This document shows, one piece after another, positions 8,651 to 17,541 of a stretch of DNA of 64,000 nucleotides. The notes below the pieces were generated by a model that worked only from the letters and a program-made list of their open reading frames with translations, did no database searches and was not told the origin of the DNA. A program made the translations under genes and the position numbers. Source of the stretch: Colwellia sp. TT2012 (lineage in GTDB: Bacteria; Pseudomonadota; Gammaproteobacteria; Enterobacterales; Alteromonadaceae); assembly GCF_001440345.1 (NCBI RefSeq), contig NZ_LJYX01000011.1, positions 62,001-126,000 of the forward strand, read 5' to 3'. Each line of letters begins with the position of its first letter. Within the stretch, counting starts at the first letter, position 1.

Positions 8651-10477
8651 CTATTCTTTATCCATTTTTTTCATCTGCTCATTCAGCCACGCTTTCAAAG
8701 CATTGCGTTCTAAATAGTCCATATACTCTGCTTGTATTTTTGGGGCATGGCTATTTAGCTGATATAGCCCAAAAGCTGCATGGACAGCCATATGAGTATT
8801 GTGCTCTAGCCGCGCTAATTCAAAGGCTTTTAAAAAATACGTGCGTGCTTCATTTTTGTTATCCGTGGCATGATGTAACTTGGCTGTTAACACCAGAGAT
8901 GCTGGAGATTCAGGTCTGCTTTGCAAAAGCGACCTAGCTAAGTCGAAATCTTTTTGCACTATGTATTGCTCGATGAGTAACTCAGTTGAATGCTCGATAA
9001 CCCAGGTATTATGAATTGTTCTAGGTAAAAGTAATATTTTCTCCAAATAAGGTAATGCCTTACTGTTATCTTTGGTGAATATCACGAAGTGATAATAGAC
9101 GACAGCGAAATTAGATTCATTTAGCTTATGTTTCAGTAACAGAGCTTGTGCTTCATTTAGGTGAGCATATTTTTTGTGTCCGTCACCGGCTTTTTTAGCC
9201 AGTATTGAATAGGTAATATGTAACTCGAACAAACTTAGCGCGTTAACGTGTTTCTGACTAAACTCAAGACCTTGCTCTAGTATTTCAAACATTTTTTCAA
9301 AATCGTGTAGCTCTTGAGCTACCCACGCTCTTGCACTTATGTTTTCATATTTCAAAGCCCACAATGGTGTATCAGCTAATATAGATGATACTTTCTTTAA
9401 ACTATTCGAGGCTAGTTTATATTTTCGATGCACTTTATAAATATCACTCATTAGTCGCTGAGCCTTAGCTCGATAAGGACTAAAACCATAGGACTCGTCT
9501 GCATTAGCTAGCTTTTGTGCATAAGTCATTGCCACTTCCAGCTGTTTTACCTCAAAATAATGATTTGCTAACCGGAATAGTAAATCCGGATCATTGGGTG
9601 AGGTTTCCATCATCGATGTCATTGTGCTGATATTTAACTTAATATTTGGCTTGGTAAATAAACCGAGTTGATCTAGCTCGATTAAGCGTTCTGACAATTT
9701 TTGAGTAACTTGTTCATGAGTTTTTCCAAATACATAACCACGCCAATAAGCGTCGCCATTTGATACCCCATAATTTAAGAAAACTCCGTTTGAAGAAGCG
9801 AAGTTTTCTGTCCATAACAACCACTCACTATCCGGAATATTCGATAACTTCCATGTTAGTTTAGGGGTATGAAAAGATTGTCTGGATGAATGATTGACAG
9901 TGGTATATTTGACCTCAAACCTGTTATCTTTGAGGATGCTTTTCTTAATTAAATCAGTAAAGTTTGCTGAATTTTGAGAGTTTTCTTTGGTATTATGTAC
10001 AAGGTGTAATATTACTTGTTCTTTTAGTGTAAATGTTTGAAAAAGGTAAACAACTATTGCTAAAAAAACAGCTAAAAAGTAAATAAGCCAGTGCGACTTT
10101 ACCAACGAGCGAGAGGCTTTATCAGCCTTAATTATATTTGGTTGTACGTCTACAGTTGAAACATTCTGTAATGGTATCTCCCACTTATAACCTTTTTTAG
10201 AAAAAGTCTTAATAGCATCAGAGCCCAAAATGGCTCTAAGTTGGCTGATGGTTTGAAAAACAACTTGTTCAGAGACAATTTTATCCTGCCAAACAGCGTC
10301 CATAATTACATCTTTGCTGTGAATACCATCAGGATTAGTGATGAAGAAATCTAATAATAGTGCTTGGTTACGTTTCAGCGGAATAATTTCTTCATGTTTA
10401 TAAAGGATGAGTTGATCGCGTAAGAAACGGTATTCTGAAAATTTAACGTCCATATAATTATTGCTTAAGGAATTCAT
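8651..10477 (-). CDS. CadC/ToxR-like winged-helix membrane regulator with TPR-like C-terminus
   Basis: 608 aa. Residues ~10-105 form an OmpR/PhoB-type winged helix (LKRNQALLLDFFITNPDG, VSEQVVFQTISQLRAILG, IKTFSKKGYKWEIPL). A single transmembrane helix follows at ~130-150 (WLIYFLAVFLAIVVYLFQTF). About 450 helical residues then repeat in TPR-like fashion (ANHYFEVKQLEVAMTYAQKL, AKLHHATDNKNEARTYFLKA). This is the CadC-like one-component design: a cytoplasmic DNA-binding head and a periplasmic sensor. The signal is unknown. The likely target is a neighbouring gene such as the FGE-like protein, by proximity only. Confidence 0.85.
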   Translation of the reverse strand: MNSLSNNYMDVKFSEYRFLRDQLILYKHEEIIPLKRNQALLLDFFITNPDGIHSKDVIMDAVWQDKIVSEQVVFQTISQLRAILGSDAIKTFSKKGYKWEIPLQNVSTVDVQPNIIKADKASRSLVKSHWLIYFLAVFLAIVVYLFQTFTLKEQVILHLVHNTKENSQNSANFTDLIKKSILKDNRFEVKYTTVNHSSRQSFHTPKLTWKLSNIPDSEWLLWTENFASSNGVFLNYGVSNGDAYWRGYVFGKTHEQVTQKLSERLIELDQLGLFTKPNIKLNISTMTSMMETSPNDPDLLFRLANHYFEVKQLEVAMTYAQKLANADESYGFSPYRAKAQRLMSDIYKVHRKYKLASNSLKKVSSILADTPLWALKYENISARAWVAQELHDFEKMFEILEQGLEFSQKHVNALSLFELHITYSILAKKAGDGHKKYAHLNEAQALLLKHKLNESNFAVVYYHFVIFTKDNSKALPYLEKILLLPRTIHNTWVIEHSTELLIEQYIVQKDFDLARSLLQSRPESPASLVLTAKLHHATDNKNEARTYFLKAFELARLEHNTHMAVHAAFGLYQLNSHAPKIQAEYMDYLERNALKAWLNEQMKKMDKE

Positions 10478-10804
10478 TACTATAGATGATTTTAATGGTG
10501 ACTAACTTAGCATAGTAATGCAAATATGTAGAAAAATAATATTGGTATGAATTAGGCACCAAAGTTGTCTTTAAGATCTCAATAGCTAACGTCCGGTAAG
10601 TGGTACTTACCGCCATTAGCATCTGATTTTAAAAAATCAGTAAATTTCAAATGAAGTAGCCCTTTTGCTAAGGGTAACTTTGTGCGCTTAGCGGAAGTTA
10701 GCAATAATTTTTTTGCCCTATATTTGCTAATGAATGAATGAATCATTCACATAATGTTACTAAGACGTATCCATAATAAGCTGTTATATGCAAATGGAGT
10801 TCGC
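10478..10804. other. Left edge of the orphan cassette array; leader repeat, no gene
   Basis: ATTAGGC at 10551-10557 resembles a degenerate attC/attI right core and may mark the left boundary. The palindromic leader element follows at 10585-10702, then a GAATGAATGAATCATTCAC stretch and the lipoprotein RBS. No gene is supported before 10805. Confidence 0.45.
10585..10702. repeat. Palindromic cassette-leader element, copy 1
   Basis: Outer arms GCTAACGTCCG (10585) and CGGAAGTTAGC (10692) bracket 118 bp. An inner near-inverted repeat (CCATTAGCA / TGCTAAGGG) and the core GTGGTACTTACCGCC are shared with the copy at 18324. It contains no ORF. Confidence 0.7.
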
Positions 10805-11023
10805 ATGAAGTATTTACCCTTATTACTTATTATCCTTATATCAGGTTGTTCATCTCAACAAGTTGGTAATTTCATCTTGGGTGGGGTCTTTGACAAAGCA
10901 ACTAAAACTGAAGTTAGTCACAACGCTGCAAGTTGCGTTAATGTAAAACGAAACTGTTCAAATGGTAATTATGAAGAGTGGTATCAAAAAGATGGGAACA
11001 AATCTTGTGCTTGCAATAAGTGA
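10805..11023 (+). CDS. Small cassette lipoprotein, function unknown
   Basis: 72 aa from the ATG at 10805, which follows GGAG at 10797-10800. The longer frame from 10754 lacks an RBS. The N-terminus is a lipoprotein signal (MKYLPLLLIILISGC-SS) with lipobox ISGC. The mature part is short and carries four more Cys (SCVNVKRNC..., SCACNK), suggesting disulfides in the periplasm. The stop lies just before an attC site, as in gene cassettes. I do not recognise the family. Confidence 0.7.
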   Translation: MKYLPLLLIILISGCSSQQVGNFILGGVFDKATKTEVSHNAASCVNVKRNCSNGNYEEWYQKDGNKSCACNK

Positions 11024-11027
11024 TTTC

Positions 11028-11127
11028 ATATAACAAGCTGTTTAATAAGGACAAAATACAGTTGGCTGTGTTTCGTTCCTCAACATGCTAACCAACAATA
11101 TTTTGCCCATTAACGAGGGCGTTAGGC
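11028..11127 (+). repeat. attC site 1
   Basis: ATATAAC (left core) to GTTAGGC (right core, a good GTTRRRY). Between them AAGGACAAAATACAGTTGG pairs with CCAACAATATTTTGCCC, giving the long imperfect stem typical of attC recombination hairpins. It begins 5 bp after the lipoprotein stop. Confidence 0.85.
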
Positions 11128-11286
11128 GTCACTTATATTTCGGAATCATTTGATTTATCTTATGTTTTTATCACTTTTCTATGTTTTTGTCTTTAAATTA
11201 TGAATTTAATCCCCAGTATAATTAATGGGCACCTGTAATCTACATGTTATCAGGGTTTAATAATCACAATTAAAATGAGAATACAT

Positions 11287-11574
11287 ATGACAAAAGAACA
11301 AGTAATAACTCAATGGTTAACAGATAATACAGATCTATCTTGGACACGAACTGGTGGCGACACGCCAGCAGTAAAATTAGATCGACTGTACATCAATCGA
11401 AGTGAAGCGTATGAGATCAGAGACTTTATTTTAAAGTATTACAAGGAATGTAATTTGGAACATAAATCAGATAATTATAAAATAACGCTTAAGAAAATCA
11501 TGTCGTATAAGTCAGGTGATAGAGTGAAAACTCAAGACATGCTTGATCACCTTACAAGCAAATTAAACGCATAA
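11287..11574 (+). CDS. Cassette gene, hypothetical protein
   Basis: 95 aa from the ATG at 11287 (MTKEQVITQWLTDNTD). A second ATG 12 nt upstream is possible. The composition is charged and soluble with no signal or TM. The predicted layout is a short helix, a strand-like stretch (AVKLDRLYINRSEA), then helices (IRDFILKYYKECNLE). It ends 10 bp before attC site 2. I do not recognise it, and no function is proposed. Confidence 0.7.
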   Translation: MTKEQVITQWLTDNTDLSWTRTGGDTPAVKLDRLYINRSEAYEIRDFILKYYKECNLEHKSDNYKITLKKIMSYKSGDRVKTQDMLDHLTSKLNA

Positions 11575-11584
11575 TTTAGCAGCA

Positions 11585-11640
11585 ACCTAACAAAAACCTC
11601 AATCAGACGGCTTTTACTGTCGCTTAGGTTGGCGTTAGAC
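11585..11640 (+). repeat. attC site 2 (short, 56 bp)
   Basis: ACCTAAC (RYYYAAC) at 11585-11591 and GTTAGAC at 11634-11640. Arms CTAACAAAAACCT and AGGTTGGCGTTAG pair with a small central bulge. The size and layout match a classical 59-base element. Confidence 0.88.
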
Positions 11641-11661
11641 AGTATAAAGGATCTTAATTAC

Positions 11662-12282
11662 ATGAATTATCATGACTCTCATAAAAACCATATTTTTGAT
11701 AAGATTGATGCCGTTAAATCAGCAATTTTTGAAAAACTACTACCTGTATATAATGATATTGAAACAGAAGCAGAATCAGTTTCGAAGGAAAAATATAAGG
11801 AGTTAGGCAAAAAATTTAACCCTGAGACTATGGATGAAAGTAGTGCTGCTGAAAAAGCATGGGAAGAAGGAGGTAAATATTATGAACTGCAACATGCTAT
11901 GAAAGCTGAATTTTTACTAAGTACAGCCACATGGCTTTTTCATCTTTTTGAGAAAGATTGCAGAGAAATGTGTTCGAGATTGTATAACAAACATGATGAG
12001 CTTAAAATAAAACTTGAAGAAATGGGCATTAATTGTGATGATAACTCTGATTGGTATAAAACAAATACTGAACTCCGTTTAGTCGCCAATACCATTAAAC
12101 ATGGAGAAGGTAGCTCATCTAGAAAACTTCAACTAATTAAACCAGAATATTTTGACACAAAATCATCATACTTGACAGATAGTAAAATTGAAATTACAGA
12201 TCAAGATATCCAACTTTATATCGAATATATGAAATCATTTTGGATTTCTTTTTTTGATAAAGTATTACGAAAATCAACATAA
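11662..12282 (+). CDS. Cassette gene, helical HEPN-like hypothetical protein
   Basis: 206 aa from the ATG at 11662, with AAGGA at 11646. An upstream in-frame TTG lies inside attC site 2 and is not used. The protein is almost entirely helical and charged. It contains TELRLVANTIKHGEGSSSR, reminiscent of the helix with conserved Asn/His-Gly seen in HEPN-type proteins, which often act as RNases or toxins. That likeness is pattern-level only. The stop abuts attC site 3 directly, confirming a one-gene cassette. Confidence 0.72.
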   Translation: MNYHDSHKNHIFDKIDAVKSAIFEKLLPVYNDIETEAESVSKEKYKELGKKFNPETMDESSAAEKAWEEGGKYYELQHAMKAEFLLSTATWLFHLFEKDCREMCSRLYNKHDELKIKLEEMGINCDDNSDWYKTNTELRLVANTIKHGEGSSSRKLQLIKPEYFDTKSSYLTDSKIEITDQDIQLYIEYMKSFWISFFDKVLRKST

Positions 12283-12368
12283 GTCTAACAAATAAAATGC
12301 ACCGGGAAGACAAAGCTACAGTCGTGCCTCCTTCCGCTTTGTCTTCCCGGTGATTTTGGCCGTTAGCT
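12283..12368 (+). repeat. attC site 3
   Basis: A perfect RYYYAAC core (GTCTAAC, 12283-12289) and GTTAGCT at 12362-12368. CACCGGGAAGACAAAGC (12300-12316) is a perfect inverted repeat of 12336-12352, a 17-bp stem. It begins one base after the preceding stop codon. Confidence 0.88.
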
Positions 12369-12705
12369 GCCGAATAAATTATGGATATAGCATCATACAT
12401 AGAAGATGGATTCGGTTTATCTGAATCAACTCTTATTTCAGATAAATTTATCGTTGAAAATGACGATTTGATGTGGATTAAGTTCGAGTGCATATTCTCA
12501 TGCATCGCGATCACCTAATACCCTCTAAGCCGATCACCTAATACTATCCATCGCGATCACCCAATACCATCGATGCCGATCACTTTTCGTCAAAAGGGTA
12601 TTGAGTGATCGGCTTGAATAGTATCGTTCTATTTTTGTACTTTTTTGTCTAGCCAGTAGGTGTTTTTAACCGTTATTCTTTTCATTTTTGATGATGAGAA
12701 TAACC

Positions 12706-14234
12706 ATGCCAACGGCAACTATTTCAATGCGTAAACTTAAAGAGATTTTAAGACTAAAATACGACTGTAAACTCAGTCATCGAAAGATAGCAAATAGCTT
12801 ATCAATTTCACCGTCAATTGTGTCTAAATATGCCTGTAAATCAGCAGAGCTAGGGATCACTTGCTGGCCGCTTGATACAAAGTGGGATGATCACTCCCTG
12901 CAACAAGCGTTCTTCAAAACAAAGCCTAGATTAAAAGGTTTTTCGATCCCTGACTGGTCATTAGTTCAGCAGGAGCTGCGGCCCAAAACGATGACGCTAT
13001 TACTGCTTTGGCAAGAATACAAAGAGCGACACGAGGAGGGTTTTTACAGTTATACCCACTTCTGCCGCCAGTACAAAGCATGGCTTAAATGTCAAAAACC
13101 TTCCATGCGCCAAAATCATAAAGCAGGTGAAAAACTGTTTGTCGATTACTGTGGGCCAACCATGAATATTGTTGATGCCAGTACCGGTGAATACCGCACG
13201 GCACAGGTATTTGTCGCCGTTATGGGGGCCTTGAGGCTACCTATAGTCAAAAGCTCGAAGATTGGGTGATGAGTCACGCCCGTTGTTTTGAGTTTCTGGG
13301 TGGTGTGCCTGAGCTGGTTATTCCTGATAACCTTAAAAGTGCGGTAACAAAACCCTGTCGGTATGAGCCTGACTTAAATCCAACCTACCAGCAATTGGCG
13401 ACACATTACAATACCGTCATTGTTCCTGCTAGACCCTATAAGCCCAAGGATAAAGCCAAAGCAGAGGTAGGTGTGCAAATTGTCGAACGCTGGATCATGG
13501 CACGGCTTCGCAATGAAAGCTTCTTTAGCTTGCGCCAACTAAACTTAAAAATACAAGAATTATTGGTCGATTTAAACCAGCGGCAAATGAAAAAGCATCC
13601 TGGTTCAAGGCTCAGTCAGTTTGAAGCTATCGACAAACCAGCGTTAAAACCGTTGCCTGCACAAGCTTACAGCTACACCTTAGTCAAACAAGTTAGCGTG
13701 CATATTGATTACCATGTTGAAGTTGAAAAACACTATTATTCCGTGCCGTATACCTTGATCAAACAAAAGCTTGAAGCCCACGCCACCGGACAATTGGTGA
13801 CACTTTACCATCAAGGCGTTCAAGTCGCTGTTCACCCAAGATCCCACCGACAAGGTGCTCACACCACACTTGATCTACATATGCCAGTCGCTCATCAAAA
13901 GCAACAGCAATGGACACCACAACGTTTTGAACGTTGGGCAAGTAAATTCGGACCATCAACAGAGCAGTTCGTTATGCAATTGATGCAAGCTAAAAAGCAT
14001 CCAGAGCAAAGCTACCGCGCTTGTATGGGGTTATTAAGTTTAGGTAAGAAGTTTACCGACCAACGACTAGAAGCAGCCTGTTATCGCGCCTTAGCCACAG
14101 GCGTAACGCGGGTAAAACAAGTGAAAACTATCTTAGAAAAAGGCTTAGATAAACAAGACTTGCCTGAAGAGCAAGGTAACTTACTGAAAGATATTGACCA
14201 TGAAAATATCCGCGGCAACCACTATTACCATTAA
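12706..14234 (+). pseudogene. istA: IS21 transposase IstA, frameshifted by internal deletion
   Basis: The first part (MPTATISMRKLKEILRLKYD) holds the helix-turn-helix and the first catalytic Asp in KLFVDYCGPT. The frame runs to [11 protein letters not shown] and then ends at 13269. The second part resumes in another frame at [20 protein letters not shown] and continues with the second Asp region ([11 protein letters not shown]) and the Glu helix ([12 protein letters not shown]) to 14234. IstA proteins usually read GAS-N-Y-T-x-A before EAT. Here only two bases remain between GCC and GAG, so about 16 bp appear deleted near 13230. The DDE triad is thus split across frames and the transposase should be dead. 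Confidence 0.85.
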
Positions 14235-14264
14235 ACCCAATCCCCATAAAACAAAGGAAACCCA

Positions 14265-15029
14265 ATGCAAAATATAACGCAACAAGTAAATAGTCAATTA
14301 AGTAACTTAAAGCTAAGCGGCATACGTGATGCGCTACAGCAACAGTATGAACAGCCCAATCTATACGTAGAGCAGAGCTTCGAGGAGCGGTTAAGTTTAC
14401 TGCTTGATGTTGAGATAACACAGCGTGATCAACGAAAAATTGATCGATTAACTCGACAAGCTAAATTCAGAGTGGGTGGCACGCTTAGTCAGCTCAATTA
14501 TGGTGCAGAGCGACAACTAGATAAAACCCAGATCCGCTCATTGGCCCAAGGTGAATGGCTTCGCCTTCATCAAAACATATTGATCACAGGTGCAACGGGG
14601 TGCGGCAAAACGTATCTCGCTTGCGCGCTTGGTCAAAACCACTGCCAACAAGGGCATAGTGTTTACTATTTTAGGCTCAAAGAGCTATTAGAAAAAATGT
14701 TTCTGGCACAGGCAGATGGCAGTTATCGTAAGCTAATTAACAAGCTTAGCTCGGCCAGTTTACTGATCTTAGATGATTGGGGATTAGAGCCATTAACGGC
14801 TCAACAACGCAGTGATTTATTGGAGTTAATTGATGCGAGATATGATACCAAATCGACCTTGATTGCAAGCCAATTACCGATAGAAAATTGGTATGAAATG
14901 ATCGGAGAATCTACCCATGCAGATGCGATCCTAGATCGGCTTGTTCATGGGGCAATAAAGTTGGAATTAAAAGGCGAATCGATGCGAAAAAAGCTAAATT
15001 CCTTGACGGATGGCGATCACTCAAGTTAG
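14265..15029 (+). CDS. istB: IS21 helper ATPase IstB
   Basis: 254 aa, full family length. It is an AAA+ DnaC-like ATPase with Walker A GATGCGKT (~residue 105) and Walker B LLILDDWGLEPL, followed by YDTKSTLIASQ and ILDRLVHGA, as in all IstB proteins. It would stimulate IstA during transposition. The ORF is intact although istA is broken, so it could only act with an IstA supplied in trans. It starts 30 bp after the istA stop. Confidence 0.95.
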   Translation: MQNITQQVNSQLSNLKLSGIRDALQQQYEQPNLYVEQSFEERLSLLLDVEITQRDQRKIDRLTRQAKFRVGGTLSQLNYGAERQLDKTQIRSLAQGEWLRLHQNILITGATGCGKTYLACALGQNHCQQGHSVYYFRLKELLEKMFLAQADGSYRKLINKLSSASLLILDDWGLEPLTAQQRSDLLELIDARYDTKSTLIASQLPIENWYEMIGESTHADAILDRLVHGAIKLELKGESMRKKLNSLTDGDHSS

Positions 15030-15361
15030 ATTTTACGGAGGTCTACTGATTAACAAAAAAGTGATCGGCTTGAATAGTATTGACCGATCGGCATCATGGT
15101 ATTACGCATCGAGATAGATCACATGGTATATGTTCCAAGTTATATACGGTGGTGCATCAAAAATAAAGATATAGATGGTAATCTTATTTGTGACAATACT
15201 ATTAGCGCTCTTGCTGAATTTGGACGAATGAAAAGCTCAAATTCCGCTGCTCTATAGAGCAAAAAAAGCTAATGTTTTTGTTTTTGTCTTGGTGTGAGGC
15301 TAATTTAGATTTCTGTAATATAGAGCAAATACAACGCTCTCTTAAACAGTGGCGAAAAAGC

Positions 15362-15458
15362 AGCTAAGCAAATTAATCAGGACAAATAACAGTTGGTTTT
15401 TGCTCCTGCGTCGCCTATTTTAACCAACTATCATTTGCCCATTATTTGGGCGTTAGGA
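15362..15458 (+). repeat. attC site 4
   Basis: AGCTAAG to GTTAGGA. The left arm AATCAGGACAAATAACAGTTGG pairs with CCAACTATCATTTGCCCATT. It belongs to the same attC family as sites 1, 5, 7 and 8 (AACAGTTGG motif). The right core deviates at its last base. Confidence 0.75.
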
Positions 15459-15492
15459 AAATACTGTAATCCTCAACCTACATGGAGCCGTT

Positions 15493-17163
15493 ATGATTGA
15501 AGATATAATAAAAAAAGCAACTGGTGGTCTAGACGGTATAGTCGATGATTTACTAAAGTCTGCCAAAGGAAAAATTCAAGAAAAAATATCTGAAGCATTC
15601 GCTATTGGTAAGCTTAAGGCCTTTAAGAATAATGTTGACCGAATAGGGCAAGTCAAAACAATATTAAACCCTGATTCAATCGTGAATTTAAATAATATAT
15701 TCTTTGATGAAGCAGTGCTTTTTGACGGTGAAAAAATTGAATCTTTTAGTCAATTTGGCACGAAACAAATTTTAGTTGAGGCAGGTCCTGGGCAAGGAAA
15801 ATCTTTATATCTTAGAAAACTATGCATAAAAGAAGGAGCAGGTAGTAACTTTATCCCTATTTTTATCGAATTCAGAAATTTGAGCTATAAGAAAAAGCTC
15901 AAAGAAGAATTGATGGATGCAATCGAAGATCTTGGAGTGAAGCTTGATAATTCATTATTTGATTTTTTGGCAAAATCAGAAAAAATAGTTTTATTCTTAG
16001 ATGGTTTTGATGAAGTTCCAAATAACGAAAGAACTCGAATCGCGAGGGAACTAGAAACTATTGTAAGAACTTATCCTGATTTACGGATTGTAATTTCATC
16101 AAGGCCAGACTCAGGAATGGGATCATCATTCTATTTTTCTAAACGAAAAATAAGTCCTATGTCACTTGATACACAAAAGAGATTTGTAAACCATTTATAT
16201 AAATCAGATAAGCAGTCAGAGAGTATTAATACGATCCTTTCAAACAGTAAGTTTATATCTGAAGTAACTACTACTGCTTTATTACTGACGCTATTTACTA
16301 TCACTTATAATGCGAGACAGTTTAAACCAGATAGTCTCTCTGAATTTTATAGTTTAATTTTTCCAACAATGCTTTATAGACACGATAGAATGAAAATTGG
16401 CTTTGAAAGAGAAAGAAAGGCTGGTTTAACTGATTATCAAATGCAGCGATTATTCAATTCCTTAAGTTTTTTGTCTTTAAACGATAATAACACACGATTC
16501 TCCAGCTATTTATTTCAAGATTATTTACATAACTCAGCAAAACTGAATGGACTCCCTGAGAATTTGGAAGATCGTTTAATTGACGATATAACAAGTATTA
16601 CGGCTCTAATTGTTCGAGATGGCTTTAATGAATTTTCGTTTACTCATAAGAGTATTCAAGAATATTTTGCTTCTGTATTTATTTCAATGCTTAGTGAAGA
16701 CCGTAAAATAGGCTTTTATAATTTAGTCATCAATGATTTTAATGAGTTTAGAAAGTGGCAAAATACCTTAGCGTTTCTTGAAACTATTGATGAAAGAAAT
16801 TACACCAAATATTTTCTTATTCCATACAAGAAAAATGCACTTTGCTTAGATGATAACTCAAGTATTAATATAAATTACTCCTCGTTAATGAAACTTGTAG
16901 GTAGCGACTCAAAAGTCCGTATTGATGAATCGGGTAAACTAAAAGATTTTTATTGGGGTGATACTTTGTCTTCTGTTTTATACGTTCAATACTCAGAGTT
17001 CGCCAAAAAAGCTATAAGCACATACCTACAAAATAAATCGTTGATGCTCGCTGAGTTTTTATCTTATTGCGATGAGCCTGATTATGTCGATTCTCAAGAT
17101 TTGGAAGGCGATTACGTTATTGTTATTGATAAGTTTTTTAAAGAAAATAGAATACAAAAATAA
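15493..17163 (+). CDS. NACHT-domain NTPase (bNACHT-like), probable defence protein
   Basis: 556 aa with an ATG preceded by GGAG. The N-terminal ~85 residues are helical. The NACHT NTPase follows: Walker A GPGQGKS at 98-104, Walker B LFLDGFDEVP at ~167-176, sensor-like IVISSRPDS, then a winged-helix region and FSFTHKSIQEYFASVFIS, the conserved motif after NACHT in STAND proteins. Such bacterial NACHT proteins sense phage and trigger abortive responses in known cases. The TAA at 17161 may be premature: the same frame stays open through 17280 and ends just before attC site 5. It is a cassette gene by context. Confidence 0.85.
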   Translation: MIEDIIKKATGGLDGIVDDLLKSAKGKIQEKISEAFAIGKLKAFKNNVDRIGQVKTILNPDSIVNLNNIFFDEAVLFDGEKIESFSQFGTKQILVEAGPGQGKSLYLRKLCIKEGAGSNFIPIFIEFRNLSYKKKLKEELMDAIEDLGVKLDNSLFDFLAKSEKIVLFLDGFDEVPNNERTRIARELETIVRTYPDLRIVISSRPDSGMGSSFYFSKRKISPMSLDTQKRFVNHLYKSDKQSESINTILSNSKFISEVTTTALLLTLFTITYNARQFKPDSLSEFYSLIFPTMLYRHDRMKIGFERERKAGLTDYQMQRLFNSLSFLSLNDNNTRFSSYLFQDYLHNSAKLNGLPENLEDRLIDDITSITALIVRDGFNEFSFTHKSIQEYFASVFISMLSEDRKIGFYNLVINDFNEFRKWQNTLAFLETIDERNYTKYFLIPYKKNALCLDDNSSININYSSLMKLVGSDSKVRIDESGKLKDFYWGDTLSSVLYVQYSEFAKKAISTYLQNKSLMLAEFLSYCDEPDYVDSQDLEGDYVIVIDKFFKENRIQK

Positions 17164-17280
17164 GTAACTAAATATCTATCTAAAAAGTTTGAAAATAGCT
17201 CCTTTAAAACGGAAGTTTTAAGCTTAGAGAGTGAACTGGATATATCAGACAAAGTAACTGACGCTATTTTGCCATTTTAA
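17164..17280 (+). pseudogene. In-frame 3' extension of the NACHT gene beyond a stop codon
   Basis: After TAA 17161-17163 the identical frame continues for 38 sense codons (VTKYLSKKFENSSF...SDKVTDAILPF) and stops at 17278-17280, 12 bp before attC site 5. Its composition is protein-like, and cassette genes here stop close to their attC. A nonsense mutation, a sequencing error or readthrough are the options. Confidence 0.55.
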
Positions 17281-17292
17281 AAAATTTGCCAA

Positions 17293-17381
17293 CTATAAGT
17301 TGCTCAAACGGACACGTACAGTTTGCTCGCGCTCCGCGCATTATAGCAAATTGTACTTAGCCGCTTAGCAAGGCGTTATCG
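17293..17381 (+). repeat. attC site 5
   Basis: CTATAAG to GTTATCG. AAGTTGCTCAAACGG...GTACAGTTTGC pairs with GCAAATTGTACTTAGCCGCTTAGCAAGG. The loop is the GC-rich TCGCGCTCCGCGCATT. The right core departs from GTTRRRY after GTTA. Confidence 0.78.
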
Positions 17382-17450
17382 ATACAAAATCTAATCCAAA
17401 TCACCGCTACTGATTAAATGCTAATGTCCGCAATGTGGTAATAGTTGTCA
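17376..17450 (+). repeat. Cassette-leader repeat, partial copy
   Basis: TTATCGATACAAAATCTAATCC (first 20 nt at 17376) recurs at 18279 and, shortened, at 19910. GCTAATGTCCGCAATGTGGTA at 17420 matches the left end of the palindromic element at 18324 and 10585. The right end of the element is not recognisable here. Confidence 0.6.
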
Positions 17451-17541
17451 AAACGGGGTTACTTAGTGTTATTGACGGTAAATCGGTTGTAGCTTGGTTG
17501 AAATAATTAGGCACTAAAAAAGCTAACTATAAGGTAGTAAT

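Larger units (their letters stand above)
12508..15105 (+). mobile_element. IS21-family insertion sequence (about 2.6 kb)
   Basis: The boundaries come from the direct repeat GCATCG at 12502-12507 and 15106-15111, which rejoins the interrupted gene in frame. Both ends carry repeated 15-20 bp motifs of the CGATCACCTAATACC type, likely transposase-binding sites. GTGATCGGCTTGAATAGTAT occurs at both 12605 and 15061. The element encodes an istA/istB pair. The terminal TG/CA dinucleotides usual for the family are not at these exact borders, so the ends could be off by a few bases. Confidence 0.85.
12382..15367 (+). pseudogene. Cassette gene split by IS21-family insertion and frameshifted
   Basis: An ATG at 12382 opens a frame (MDIASYIEDGFGLSESTLIS...) that runs into the IS at 12507. 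After the IS, removing 12508-15105 and one copy of the 6-bp duplication GCATCG restores the frame exactly (...FSCIEIDHMVYVPSYIRW...). About 40 codons later the frame breaks near 15225. Reading continues in the -1 frame (KLKFRCSIEQKK...CEANLDFCNIEQIQ...) to TAA at 15365-15367, just inside attC site 4. The reconstructed protein would be roughly 127 aa. I do not recognise the family. Confidence 0.7.

Noticed and set aside
8638-8937. Plus-strand ORF of 99 codons
   Set aside because: It lies entirely antisense to the CadC-like regulator, which has clear domain structure.
12194-12514. Minus-strand ORF of 106 codons across attC site 3
   Set aside because: It runs through the attC hairpin and is antisense to the cassette genes, with no RBS or protein-like features.
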